A stretch of DNA of 64,000 nucleotides, taken from contig DATIBD010000138.1 of the NCBI GenBank assembly GCA_035457705.1, positions 62,001-126,000 of the forward strand. Direction: 5' to 3'. The notes under the pieces were generated by a model that did no database searches, was not told the DNA's origin, and saw only the letters and a list, made by a program, of their open reading frames with translations. Shown here in pieces: positions 1-8,606 of this stretch (position 1 is its first letter; every line of letters begins with the position of its first letter). The position numbers and the translations under genes were made by a program. The DNA is from DASPGQ01 sp035457705 (GTDB taxonomy: Bacteria > Acidobacteriota > Vicinamibacteria > Marinacidobacterales > SMYC01).

Positions 1-453
1 GAGGTTCTCGACAACCTCGACCGGGCCATCGATTCGATCGAGAACGCATTCGATCCGGATTCGGTGCTGCAGGGAATCATGCTCGTCCGCTCGAGGCTCG
101 TCCAGCTCCTCAAGGAGGAGGGGCTCGAAAAGATCTTCGTGCGGGGACAGGGCTTCGACCCGTCGCACAGCGAGGCGGCGGAGATGCAACCCGTTGAGGA
201 GGAGACCCAAGACGGTGTCGTGTTGAGAGAGCTACAGCCGGGATACATGCTGAAGGGATCGTTGCTTCGAGTCGCCCGGGTGGTGGTCGGTCGGTTCGGC
301 GCGGATCGACCGGAGCAAGGCACGCCTCCACCCACGAACCAAGCGCAAGGAGCCAACTCGGCGCCGGACTCGTCGTGGGAAGCGGGCGAGACCGGACACG
401 AGCTCGAGTTCGGCGAGGAGGGCCTGGATTTCTCCACTGACGAGGATGCCTGA
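1..453 (+). CDS. grpE: Nucleotide exchange factor GrpE, C-terminal part (5' truncated by window edge)
   Basis: GrpE drives ADP release from DnaK in the cytoplasmic chaperone cycle. The frame is open from base 1 and the visible 150 codons cover the end of the dimerising helix (VLDNLDRAIDS-) and the C-terminal beta domain. That domain shows the family pattern: a long-helix end, G-FDPSHSEA, then DGVVLRELQPGYMLKGSLLRVARVVV. After the usual GrpE end there are about 50 extra residues, rich in Pro, Gly and acidic residues (ending near FSTDEDA), which look disordered and are longer than in typical GrpE. Upstream dnaK/dnaJ/hrcA neighbours are outside the window. Family assignment is firm; the role of the acidic tail is unknown. 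Confidence 0.93.
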   Translation, partial: EVLDNLDRAIDSIENAFDPDSVLQGIMLVRSRLVQLLKEEGLEKIFVRGQGFDPSHSEAAEMQPVEEETQDGVVLRELQPGYMLKGSLLRVARVVVGRFGADRPEQGTPPPTNQAQGANSAPDSSWEAGETGHELEFGEEGLDFSTDEDA

Positions 454-560
454 AGGGGCCCACGTCAGCCTCGTCTGTCATCACGCCCTTCTTGGACGGC
501 CGTGCCGATTCCGAGCCAGGCGTGCTAGAATCCCGTTTCTGCTGAAAAAGGGAGACCACC

Positions 561-2189
561 ATGAATTTGCCGAAGCTTCGGTTGATTCTCGTCGTGACCA
601 CTACGCTCGCAAGCGCCGCTTCCGGCCAGCACGAGCATGCGCGCGAGGGCAAGCCGCCCGAGCGGCTCGGTAAGGTCCATTTCGCAACCTCCTGCAGCCC
701 TGAGGTCGAGAAGGATTTCGATCGCTCAGTGGCCTTGCTGCACTCGTTCTGGTTCTCGGCGGCCATCGAGGCCTTTCAAAATGTCCACGCCGAGGATCCC
801 GGCTGCGCCATGGCTCACTGGGGGATCGCGATGAGCTGGTGGGGGAACCCCTTTGGAGGGTTCAGGCCAGAGAAGGCGATCGCGGAGGGAACCGCCGCCG
901 TCGAGAAAGCCAAGGCGGCGAACGCCAGCACGGAGAGGGAGAGGAGCTACATCGCCGCCGTGGAGCTCTTGTACAAGGATGCGGCAACCGTCGACCAGAG
1001 GACGCGGACTCTCGCCTACGAGAAGGCAATGGAACGCTTGGCGGCAAGCTACCCGGAGGATCCGGAAGCCCGGATTTTCTACGCGCTCTCACTCGACCAG
1101 ACCTCGCTCCCGACCGACAAGACGTATGCGAACCTCTTGAAAGCCGCCGAGATTCTGGAAAAGGAGTTCGAGACTCAGCCCGATCATCCCGGAATCGCCC
1201 ATTACATCATTCACAGCTACGACGTGCCGCCTCTCGCCCCCAGAGCCCTCGATGCCGCCAAGCGCTACGCCGAGATCGCCCCCGACGCGCCCCACGCGCT
1301 CCACATGCCATCCCATACGTTCACCCGCGTGGGTTACTGGCAGGAGTCGATCGAGACCAACATCGCCTCGGCGGAAGCGGCCCGCAAAGACAAGGCCCCC
1401 TCCGAGGAGCTCCATGCGCTCGACTATCAGACCTATGCGTACCTCCAGACGGCGCAGGACGAGGCAGCGAAGAAAGTCCTCGAGCAAATTCCTGCGATCG
1501 GGGCGCAGATCCAGGCCAATGCTCCGGGCGCCGCGGCACCGGCCCCCGCCGGCTGGTTCGCGCTCGCTGCCATCCCTGCGCGCTACGCCCTCGAGCGGAA
1601 CGCCTGGGCCGAGGCCGCCGCGCTCGTCCCGCAGAAGACGGGCTTTGCCTGGATCGACGCCGTCACCTACTTCGCCCGGGCGCTCGGCGCGGCGCGAAGC
1701 GGGAATCCCGCTGCCGCAATCCAGGACGTCGAGAAGCTCAACGCTCTCGCCGCAGCTCTGAGAGAAGCGAAGGACGCGTACTGGACCAGCCAGGTCGAGA
1801 TCCAGGCCGCGACCGGATCCGCCTGGATCGCGTTCGCCGAAGGAAAGAGGGAGGAAGCGCTCGCGCGGATGCGCGAAGCGGCGGAGATGGAGGATCGTAC
1901 GGAGAAGAGCGCGATTTCGCCTGGACCGCTAAAGCCTGCCCGCGAGCTTCTCGGCGAAATGCTCCTCGAGGCGGGAAAACCCGCCGAGGCCCTCGCGGAG
2001 TTCGAGGCAACGATCAAGAAAGAACCGAACCGCTTCCGTGGCCTCTACGGCGCCGCCGTCGCGGCGGAGCGGTCCTCCTCCCACGACAAGGCAAAGCGGT
2101 ATTACGAACAGCTCGTCACGATCTGCGAGAGAGGAGACGCCGGAAGCCGGCCCGAGCTCGATTCCGCGAGGCGAGCCGCCAGAAGCTGA
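561..2189 (+). CDS. Exported tetratricopeptide-repeat protein
   Basis: 542 residues. It starts with a signal peptide (hydrophobic run after NLPKLR, probable cleavage near ASAASGQ), so it should act in the periplasm. The rest is alpha-helical with TPR-like repeats: an early segment (FWFSAAIEAFQNVHAEDPGCAMAHWG) and clearer repeats toward the C terminus (KPAEALAEFEATIKKEPNRFRGLYGAA). TPR arrays are protein-binding scaffolds and no catalytic motif is seen. The ATG is supported by a GGGAG Shine-Dalgarno about 8 bases upstream and a TAGAAT -10-like box near 525. It follows grpE by about 100 bases and is probably a separate unit. Exact function unknown. Confidence 0.85.
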   Translation: MNLPKLRLILVVTTTLASAASGQHEHAREGKPPERLGKVHFATSCSPEVEKDFDRSVALLHSFWFSAAIEAFQNVHAEDPGCAMAHWGIAMSWWGNPFGGFRPEKAIAEGTAAVEKAKAANASTERERSYIAAVELLYKDAATVDQRTRTLAYEKAMERLAASYPEDPEARIFYALSLDQTSLPTDKTYANLLKAAEILEKEFETQPDHPGIAHYIIHSYDVPPLAPRALDAAKRYAEIAPDAPHALHMPSHTFTRVGYWQESIETNIASAEAARKDKAPSEELHALDYQTYAYLQTAQDEAAKKVLEQIPAIGAQIQANAPGAAAPAPAGWFALAAIPARYALERNAWAEAAALVPQKTGFAWIDAVTYFARALGAARSGNPAAAIQDVEKLNALAAALREAKDAYWTSQVEIQAATGSAWIAFAEGKREEALARMREAAEMEDRTEKSAISPGPLKPARELLGEMLLEAGKPAEALAEFEATIKKEPNRFRGLYGAAVAAERSSSHDKAKRYYEQLVTICERGDAGSRPELDSARRAARS

Positions 2190-2552
2190 GCCCTCCCGGC
2201 GCCTGCCGGAAAGACCCGCGACCGGGCTCGGTCAGAATCGTTAGCACCCTCCTCGGAAAAGACTCCAGTCTGCATTCAGCGCTCTGCATGCAAAATGCAC
2301 ATGAGGAATTTCGTCAATTTGGAGTCTCACTCCGATACGTTGGATCGTGATCCATTCGCCGACCCGACACCTTTCTCTTCTTCCATGCGTGTCAGTTAGA
2401 TCGGGAACGACGCGTCTCGACGTCGGCTGGTACGAAGCATGCATCATCAGGTTCCGTCGTTCGAACCTCATTCATCGTGTAGACAAGATTTTGGATCGAC
2501 GACACCTCGTTACTCTGCAGATGCATTCGATACTAAGTCGAGGAGGGAGAGA
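2190..2552 (+). other. Intergenic leader of TonB receptor 1
   Basis: 363 bases without a convincing gene. It holds a possible sigma-54 element at 2428-2443, a perfect short palindrome GGATC-GT-GATCC at 2342-2353 about 75 bases upstream of it, and a strong Shine-Dalgarno (AGGAGGGA, 2541-2548) directly before the receptor ATG. Nothing else recognisable was found on either strand. Confidence 0.6.
2428..2443 (+). promoter_or_regulatory. Possible degenerate sigma-54 (-24/-12) promoter
   Basis: TGGTAC-N5-ATGCA keeps the invariant GG and GC dinucleotides exactly 12 bases apart, as in the better sites before the other two TonB receptors in this window. It departs from the consensus TGGCAC-N5-TTGCW at two positions. 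The ATG lies 110 bases downstream of the -12 element. Confidence 0.4.
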
Positions 2553-5500
2553 ATGCGAAAACTGTCTCTAGCAGTCATCGCCGTGACGATGCTACTGGCG
2601 TCGGTCACGGCCTTCGCCCAGTCGGGCGACGGGAGTCTCCGAGGCTACGTCCGCGATGAGTCGGGAGCCGTGCTTCCCGGTGCGACGGTCACGGCGGAGA
2701 GCAGCGTCTTGATGGCACCGCGGTCCTCGGTGACCGACGGATCCGGCCTTTATCGCATCCCGAACTTGCCGCCGGGCGAGTACAGCCTCACTTTCGAGCT
2801 GGCGGGATTCGCAACGGTGCGCCAGGAAACCATCGTCCTCCGCGCGGGAGCGAATTTCAACGTGGACGCAGCACTCGGGATCAGCGCCGTGGAAGAGACG
2901 GTCACGGTAACGGCGGAAACGCCGATGCTCGAGATCGCGCGGCCTTCGAACGTTCTCAACATCGAAGGAGAATTCCAGCGGGAGATGCCCATCCAGGCCC
3001 GTAACAACTGGAGCGACTTCCTCGAGCTCACTCCCGGAGTGAACGCCCGTCCTTTCGACGACGGGAGCGGCCGTATGGTTTACTTCGGCCACGCCACCGA
3101 GCACTTCGCCCACGTGATCCAGCTCGAGGGAATGCAGGCGTCCTCCTACAACGACTCTCAGGTCACCTATATCGGCATGGACACGGAGATGATCCAAGAC
3201 GTGCAGGTGAAGACGGGTGGTGTCGACGCCGCGTCGCCGCTCGGAACGGGGCTCGTCATCAACGTGGTCACGAAGAGCGGCGGGAACAATCTGAGCGGGT
3301 CGGCGGGGTTCTCCTATCAGCCCGAGTCCTGGAACGGCGACAACGCGCCGACGTCGGGAACGGGTATCGCAGGCACGCCCTCGGTCAACATCGTCAAGCA
3401 GCTCGACGCCTCGGTGGGCGGCCCCATCGTGGCCGACAAGCTCTGGTTCTTCGGATCGTTCCGGACGTCGCGCATCGAGAGCGGCATCAGCCGGACGGAC
3501 CGGGAAGTGAGCAACCTCAACACGCTCTCCGGACTGCGTCTGTTCGACCTGAGCGGCAATGAGTATCTGACCGTCCCGCAGTTCCAGGAATTCAACCAGC
3601 AGGTGGAGAACTTCCAGCCGTATGTCAAGGTCACGGGCCAGCTCAGCCCCAACCACGAAGCGAGCGTCTACTATCAGCGAGACAAGCAGAGCAACGGCTC
3701 GAACCGCGAGTTCCTGTGGGAGCCCATCTGGTTCGTGGAGACGGGAGGAGACCTCTACGGAGGCAAAGTGACCTCGGTCTGGGGGACTGACACGACCAGC
3801 CAATTCACGTTCAACTACAACAACAAGACGGTGAACACCGACTTCACCAAGACGCCCACGGATACTTTCTACGCCGAGGTTCACGAGGGATATACGGAAT
3901 CCTCTGGAATCCTCAACGGAACCGGCCGCATCATCGCCGGAAACGCCGATGACATCACCAGCACCGCTCCTGCGCGGGTGCTCCTGTTCCGGTTCGATCT
4001 GACCCGGTTCGCCGAGGGAATTGGAGGCTCGCACGAGTTCCAGACGGGTCTGTTCCTAGCGCCAAGCAACATCCGCGACGACTTCGACCGGTACTCCAAC
4101 GCGAGCGGAGACGGCTATTACACCTATTATTTCCGCCTGCTCTCCGGAGACGAGAACGATCCCTCGCAGGGCGCCGTTCCCTTCTACCGCGAGCGCCGGA
4201 GCGTGACCGAGACCCAGACGACGGGCGCCCGCGACCGGGACATCGGGCTCTACGTTCAGGATAGCTGGAAGCCCACGCCGCGCCTCACCCTCAACCTCGG
4301 GGCTCGCATCGATTTCGTGCGGCGGTTCGATCAGCTCCGGGATTTCGCTCGGATGAACAGCACGGTGTTCGGTCCCCGGGTCGGATTCTCGTACCTCGTG
4401 ACCGAGGACGCGCGGAACGTCCTCCGCGGCTTCGCCGGCCGGGTGCACGAGGCGGTGATGGGCCGCGACCAGGTGACGAGTTTCTCGGGCTCGGAAGGGG
4501 GCTCGGGAGGGCTATCCGATAGGATCCGCGAGTTTGATCGGGAAGGCGACGGCATTTTCGAGTCGTTGGTCGTCAGTCCCCGCTCGGCGGGGGCGGTGGA
4601 TCCGTCGGTGGAGTTCAACGAGAACCTTACCCAGCCGTACGTCGACGAGTACATCCTGGGCTTCCGCAAGCAATTCCCCAAGCAGTTCTCTCTCGACGTG
4701 GCGGGGATCCATCGACGCTATACCAAGACCTATGCGCTTCTGGAAATGAACGGGATCTATCCGAGCGGTCCGGGGCAGCCCTTCATTGGCTTCGGCGCGG
4801 TCGATGCCAACCGCGGTACGATCTACCAGCAGACGAACAATGAGTGGAGCAAGCTGATCTACACCGCGCTCGAGATCACGGGAACGCAGCGTCTCGGTCG
4901 GAGACTCCAGGGGATGTTCGGCTTCAACTACCAGTGGCAGCACTTCGCCGGAGATTGGAACCCGACGGATCCGGCGGCATTCATCGAGCCGAACAAGTTC
5001 GACTCCAACCGAGCGCTCTACATGCCGCGGGGGAACAACGAGCACATCACGCTCCGCGCCGACAACGCCCTTTCCTACAACCCCACCTGGCGTCCGTACT
5101 CCGTGCGCGGAGGTCTCACGTACCGTGCGGCCTATGGCATCACCATTGCCGGAAGCTACACGGCACAGGCGGGCCCCTGGTCGGGCGCGATTATCGACGA
5201 CCCCGGCGCCGACCCAGTTTACGGTCCGGCACGGGTTCCACTCGCGAACGGCACGACGTTCCCGAACCCATTGGCCACGGCTTACCGGCTGGTGGGTGAG
5301 AACCGCGGCACGGGGTGCGAGCTCACGACGCTTCCCGACAACGGCGTTTTCTGCGACGGCCAGGTCCGCGCGCCGACCATCCACACCATGAGCATCAAGG
5401 TGGGCAAGATCTTCAGCCTCGGCGATACCCGAGAGTTCGAGATCGGTGGAAACATCTTCAACGTCTTCAACGCCGGGAACCACCATCAGTTCACCTATAG

Positions 5501-5594
5501 CGGCGCGAACCGGTCGTTCAGCGCGAACTATGCCGAGCTACGGAGCTTGCAAGCGCCTGTCGGCTTTCAACTGAGCCTGAACGTCCGGTTCTAG
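2553..5594 (+). CDS. TonB-dependent receptor 1, Oar-like, with N-terminal carboxypeptidase-regulatory-like domain
   Basis: 1013 residues from the ATG at 2553, chosen because AGGAGGGA lies just upstream and the protein then begins with a classical signal peptide ending AFA|Q at about residue 22. Residues 25-105 form a CarboxypepD_reg-like beta-sandwich (GSLRGYVRDESGAVLPGATV). A TonB plug follows (MLEIARPSNVLNIEG, with a DVQVKTGGVDA-type segment), then a long outer-membrane barrel ending in an aromatic residue (QLSLNVRF). The Oar family is widespread in Acidobacteriota and thought to import oligomers or large substrates; the substrate here is unknown. It is the most divergent of the three receptors in the window. 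A strong hairpin follows the stop codon. Confidence 0.93.
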   Translation: MRKLSLAVIAVTMLLASVTAFAQSGDGSLRGYVRDESGAVLPGATVTAESSVLMAPRSSVTDGSGLYRIPNLPPGEYSLTFELAGFATVRQETIVLRAGANFNVDAALGISAVEETVTVTAETPMLEIARPSNVLNIEGEFQREMPIQARNNWSDFLELTPGVNARPFDDGSGRMVYFGHATEHFAHVIQLEGMQASSYNDSQVTYIGMDTEMIQDVQVKTGGVDAASPLGTGLVINVVTKSGGNNLSGSAGFSYQPESWNGDNAPTSGTGIAGTPSVNIVKQLDASVGGPIVADKLWFFGSFRTSRIESGISRTDREVSNLNTLSGLRLFDLSGNEYLTVPQFQEFNQQVENFQPYVKVTGQLSPNHEASVYYQRDKQSNGSNREFLWEPIWFVETGGDLYGGKVTSVWGTDTTSQFTFNYNNKTVNTDFTKTPTDTFYAEVHEGYTESSGILNGTGRIIAGNADDITSTAPARVLLFRFDLTRFAEGIGGSHEFQTGLFLAPSNIRDDFDRYSNASGDGYYTYYFRLLSGDENDPSQGAVPFYRERRSVTETQTTGARDRDIGLYVQDSWKPTPRLTLNLGARIDFVRRFDQLRDFARMNSTVFGPRVGFSYLVTEDARNVLRGFAGRVHEAVMGRDQVTSFSGSEGGSGGLSDRIREFDREGDGIFESLVVSPRSAGAVDPSVEFNENLTQPYVDEYILGFRKQFPKQFSLDVAGIHRRYTKTYALLEMNGIYPSGPGQPFIGFGAVDANRGTIYQQTNNEWSKLIYTALEITGTQRLGRRLQGMFGFNYQWQHFAGDWNPTDPAAFIEPNKFDSNRALYMPRGNNEHITLRADNALSYNPTWRPYSVRGGLTYRAAYGITIAGSYTAQAGPWSGAIIDDPGADPVYGPARVPLANGTTFPNPLATAYRLVGENRGTGCELTTLPDNGVFCDGQVRAPTIHTMSIKVGKIFSLGDTREFEIGGNIFNVFNAGNHHQFTYSGANRSFSANYAELRSLQAPVGFQLSLNVRF

Positions 5595-5610
5595 CCGGGA
5601 GCGATCGCTC

Positions 5611-5640
5611 TGAGGGCCGCCGCGGACGCGGCGGCCCTCA
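5611..5640 (+). terminator. Hairpin between convergent genes (terminator-like)
   Basis: A perfect 14-bp inverted repeat with a 2-base centre (TGAGGGCCGCCGCG / CGCGGCGGCCCTCA) sits between the receptor stop at 5594 and the end of the opposing rmd-like gene at 5657. There is no T-run on either side, so it may stop transcription in both directions by the hairpin alone or serve as a 3' RNA-stabilising structure. Confidence 0.65.
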
Positions 5641-5656
5641 GAGCCGGTTCAGGAGC

Positions 5657-6589
5657 TCACAGCTTCGAGCGCCAGTCGTCGAGAAGGTCCCGAAGCGTTT
5701 GCCCGAGCGCATAGCGCGGCGACCAACCTGTCTCCGTCCGGAGGCGTTCATTGCTCCCCACGATGAGCGGGGCGTCGATCGTGTGATAGCGCTCGGGGTC
5801 GATGATCACGCGAACTTGCGCTCGCGCAAGCGCGGCCAGCTGATCGACCACGTCGCGGATCGCAACCGCCCCGCCGCTGCAAACGTTGTACACGCGTCCC
5901 GGACGACCGTGGTCGACGATCGCCTCGTAGGCGCGAACGACGTCGCGCACGTCGGAAAAGTCCCGGCGCGCCTCTAGGTTGCCAGCCCGAAGAACGGGCT
6001 CGCGGAGCCCTTTTTCACTTTCCGCGACTTGCTTCGCAAAGCTGGAACAAACGTAGGCGTCTGACTGCCCCGGGCCAGTGTGATTGAAGGAGCGCGTGAG
6101 ATAGACGGGAAGCTCTTCCGCCAGGACGTACTGCTGTCCCAAGAGCTCCTGGGCAACTTTGCTGACCGCGTAGGGTGTCTGGGGCCGGAGCACCTCCTCT
6201 TCGGAGATGGGCTGGCTCTCCTGGTCCACGAGACCGTACTGCTGGGCCGACCCCACCAGAAGCACTCGAGGCCTTCGCCCAATGCTCGCCGCGGCCGAGA
6301 GCAGGTTGTGGGCCCCGATGACGTTGGTCTCGAGCGTCCTCCGGGCGCTTGTGAACGAGCGTTCCGGATTCGAGAAGGCTGCGAGATGATAGATGGTATC
6401 GGGAGCGAAGGTGCTCACCGCATCGGAAAGCGCGTCATCCAGCAGGTCGACCGCGCGGATCTCGACTCGCTCGGCGCGGCCGACGTCTTTCGGGTGCACC
6501 AGGCCTAGGACCTCGTGGCCACGTTCGAGAAGGTAGGCCGTCAGGTGGCGGCCCACGAAGCCCGCGGCTCCGGTAACGAGCACGCGCAA
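5657..6589 (-). CDS. rmd: NAD(P)-dependent epimerase/reductase, GDP-6-deoxy-D-mannose reductase-like
   Basis: 310 residues, extended short-chain dehydrogenase fold. It has the Rossmann glycine motif GAAGFVG at residues 7-13, an active-site serine segment (LLVGSAQQYG), the catalytic YAVSK (Tyr-x3-Lys), and the NHTGPGQ and DVRDVVRAYE segments typical of GDP-hexose dehydratases/reductases. RMD enzymes reduce GDP-4-keto-6-deoxy-D-mannose to GDP-D-rhamnose. The gene starts one base after the stop of the gmd-like gene upstream, so the pair plausibly makes GDP-6-deoxyhexose for surface polysaccharide in two steps. The alternative product, GDP-L-fucose-type chemistry, cannot be excluded from sequence alone. 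Confidence 0.8.
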   Translation of the reverse strand: MRVLVTGAAGFVGRHLTAYLLERGHEVLGLVHPKDVGRAERVEIRAVDLLDDALSDAVSTFAPDTIYHLAAFSNPERSFTSARRTLETNVIGAHNLLSAAASIGRRPRVLLVGSAQQYGLVDQESQPISEEEVLRPQTPYAVSKVAQELLGQQYVLAEELPVYLTRSFNHTGPGQSDAYVCSSFAKQVAESEKGLREPVLRAGNLEARRDFSDVRDVVRAYEAIVDHGRPGRVYNVCSGGAVAIRDVVDQLAALARAQVRVIIDPERYHTIDAPLIVGSNERLRTETGWSPRYALGQTLRDLLDDWRSKL

Positions 6590-6590
6590 C

Positions 6591-7553
6591 TCAATCGATC
6601 TCCGCTCTCCAGTAGTCGAGCATGTCCGCTAGGGTCTGTTCGTAGGGGATACGAGGGACCCAACCCGTCGCCTCGCGAAACTTCGTGCAGTCGCCCACGA
6701 GAACCGGCACATCCGAGGGCCGCAGGCGCTCGGGGTCCTCTTGCACCTCCACGCTAGCGCCGGACATCTGGAGAAGCATATCGAGCACCGTCCGGATCGA
6801 AAACCCAGCGCCCGAGCAGATGTTATAGGCCTCGCCCGGCTCGCATCTGCCATCGACCGAAAGCCAGTACCCACGTACCATGTCGCGAACGTCGGTGAAG
6901 TCACGCTGGGCGTCGAGATTTCCCACGTGGATTACCGGCGGCTTCCTTCCCTTTTCGATGGCGGCGATCTGTTTGGCGAAATTCGAGGAAACGAACACGT
7001 CTCCCCTTCGAGGTCCGTCGTGATTGAATCCGCGCGTCCGGACGACTTTCGTTCCGAAGCTCTTGAAATACTGATAGCCGAGATAGTCTTGGCCGACCTT
7101 GCTGACAGCGTAGGGAGAGAGCGGTCTCAAAGGGTTCGTCTCCCGAATCGGGAGCTCGTCCTCTTGCACCAGCCCGTACTCCTCGCTGGAGCAGGCGATC
7201 TGGATCCAGGGATCGATCCTTACGGAACGCACCGCCTCGAAGACGTGCAGCTGGCCGATGATGTTCGTTTGCAGCGACTCGGCGGGAGCGTTCCACGAGG
7301 AGGGAACGAAGCTCTGTGCGGCCAGATGAAAGATCCGATCGGGACGAACTCGCTCCATGAGTATTTTGACCGAGCTCTGATCTCTCAGATCGCACTCCAG
7401 AAGTGTGATGTTCCCCTCGATGCTGCGAATGTTCTCGGTACGGCTCCGCCAGCGCATCGTTCCGTAGACTTCGACCTCTGGATGCTCGGCCAGAACGTAC
7501 TCGGCGAGGTGGCTGCCGGCGAAGCCGGTGATGCCGGTGATCAATATGCGCAA
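6591..7553 (-). CDS. gmd: GDP-mannose 4,6-dehydratase-like protein (TTG start)
   Basis: 320 residues from a TTG at 7553, preceded by GGAAGGAGA at a good distance; this start puts the first beta strand (RILITGITGFAGSH) at the N terminus as expected. An ATG farther upstream would add an unlikely 54-residue extension. It is an extended SDR with GxxGFAG, the CSSEEYG segment (catalytic Ser/Glu), YAVSK and FNHDGPRRGD. The family converts GDP-D-mannose to GDP-4-keto-6-deoxymannose, the substrate of the next gene. It is slightly shorter than classical GMD and lacks the exact GQDG of that family, so a related NDP-hexose dehydratase is possible. Confidence 0.78.
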   Translation of the reverse strand: MRILITGITGFAGSHLAEYVLAEHPEVEVYGTMRWRSRTENIRSIEGNITLLECDLRDQSSVKILMERVRPDRIFHLAAQSFVPSSWNAPAESLQTNIIGQLHVFEAVRSVRIDPWIQIACSSEEYGLVQEDELPIRETNPLRPLSPYAVSKVGQDYLGYQYFKSFGTKVVRTRGFNHDGPRRGDVFVSSNFAKQIAAIEKGRKPPVIHVGNLDAQRDFTDVRDMVRGYWLSVDGRCEPGEAYNICSGAGFSIRTVLDMLLQMSGASVEVQEDPERLRPSDVPVLVGDCTKFREATGWVPRIPYEQTLADMLDYWRAEID

Positions 7554-7759
7554 AGTGATGTTCTCCTTCCAATGTTCAATTCCGTGCCGGGACCTGTGCC
7601 CTATCCGCCACGGCTCGGCCTTTGCGAACGATTCGCACCGATCTCGCCCGCCTACGCCCTTCGGGCTTCGGCGCGAATCCGACGTGGGCTTGGCGAAGTC
7701 GAACAACAGATGCAAAGGCTGCCGCTCGGTTGGATGGGCCGCTGTTCCTCGCCATTTTG

Positions 7760-8602
7760 CTAGCTCGAGGCGAGATAACGCCGGAGCGCTTCCAACCAGC
7801 TTGGCAAGCGCTCACCCATCGTCCGTTCGAACCGCTCCACGGAAAGGACGGAGTAGCTCGGCCGGCGCGCCAGGCGCTCCACCTCGCTGGCCTGGACCGG
7901 CCGGATCCTGGTGTTCTCCACTCCCAGCTCCCGCGCCAGAGTCCTTCCGAAGTCCAGCCAGCTCGTTGTCCCCGGGTTGACGTAGTGAAACAGACCGAGG
8001 TGTCCTCGCTCGATGAGTCGCACCAGCGCTCCCGCGAATTCGCGGGCGCTGGTAGGCGATCCCGTCTGGTCCTCGATCAATCGCAGCTCGTCTCCCCTCT
8101 CCAGGCGTCCTCGCGCCCAGTCGACGAATCCCTTCCCCGGCCCGTATAGCCACGCCGTTCGCACGATCACGTGACCCTCGGGGTGGGCCGAGGCCACTCG
8201 AAGTTCCCCTTCAAGCTTCGATCTTCCGTAGCGCGAAAGAGGAGCGGTCACGTCATCCTCCCGGTAGGGTCGGTGTGCCTGCCCGTCGAAAACGTAATCG
8301 GTGCTGACGTGGACGATCCCCGCACCCAGCTCCCGGGCCGCCTCGGCCACGTGGGCGGCGCCACCAGCATTCACCTGAAAGGCCCGCTCCGGCTCCCGCT
8401 CGGCGCCGTCGACGTCCGTATAAGCGGCGCAGTTTATCACGATGGAGGGCGAGAACTCATGAATCGCTCGTCTCACGCTGGCCCGATCGGTGATGTCGAG
8501 CTCCGTTCGCTTGAGGCCCGAAACCTCGTGCAACCGCCTGGCCGCCGTTTCCACCACGAGCTTTCCCAGAAGGCCGGAGGCCCCGGTGACGAGGATTCGC
8601 AA
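7760..8602 (-). CDS. rfbD: dTDP-4-dehydrorhamnose reductase (RfbD/RmlD family, TTG start)
   Basis: 280 residues from a TTG at 8602. This is the only start that puts RILVTGASGLLGK at the N terminus, and it lies 4 bases after the stop codon of lptD, so translational coupling is likely. RmlD reduces dTDP-4-keto-L-rhamnose, the last step of dTDP-L-rhamnose synthesis. Visible family features are the GASGLLG nucleotide motif, NCAAYTDVDGAE, VSTDYVFDG, the YGRSKLEGE catalytic Tyr/Lys, and RTAWLYG. No rmlA, B or C is in the window. Co-transcription with lptD links it to LPS or O-antigen assembly. Confidence 0.88.
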   Translation of the reverse strand: MRILVTGASGLLGKLVVETAARRLHEVSGLKRTELDITDRASVRRAIHEFSPSIVINCAAYTDVDGAEREPERAFQVNAGGAAHVAEAARELGAGIVHVSTDYVFDGQAHRPYREDDVTAPLSRYGRSKLEGELRVASAHPEGHVIVRTAWLYGPGKGFVDWARGRLERGDELRLIEDQTGSPTSAREFAGALVRLIERGHLGLFHYVNPGTTSWLDFGRTLARELGVENTRIRPVQASEVERLARRPSYSVLSVERFERTMGERLPSWLEALRRYLASS

Positions 8603-8606
8603 GATG

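Noticed and set aside
839..2350. 503-codon open frame on the plus strand overlapping the TPR gene
   Set aside because: Arg- and Gly-rich translation with no domain, produced by GC-rich codon bias of the true gene at 561-2189.
2592..5486. Long minus-strand open frames (480 and 324 codons) antisense to TonB receptor 1
   Set aside because: Antisense shadows of a highly biased gene; composition is not protein-like and the sense strand has signal peptide, plug and barrel.
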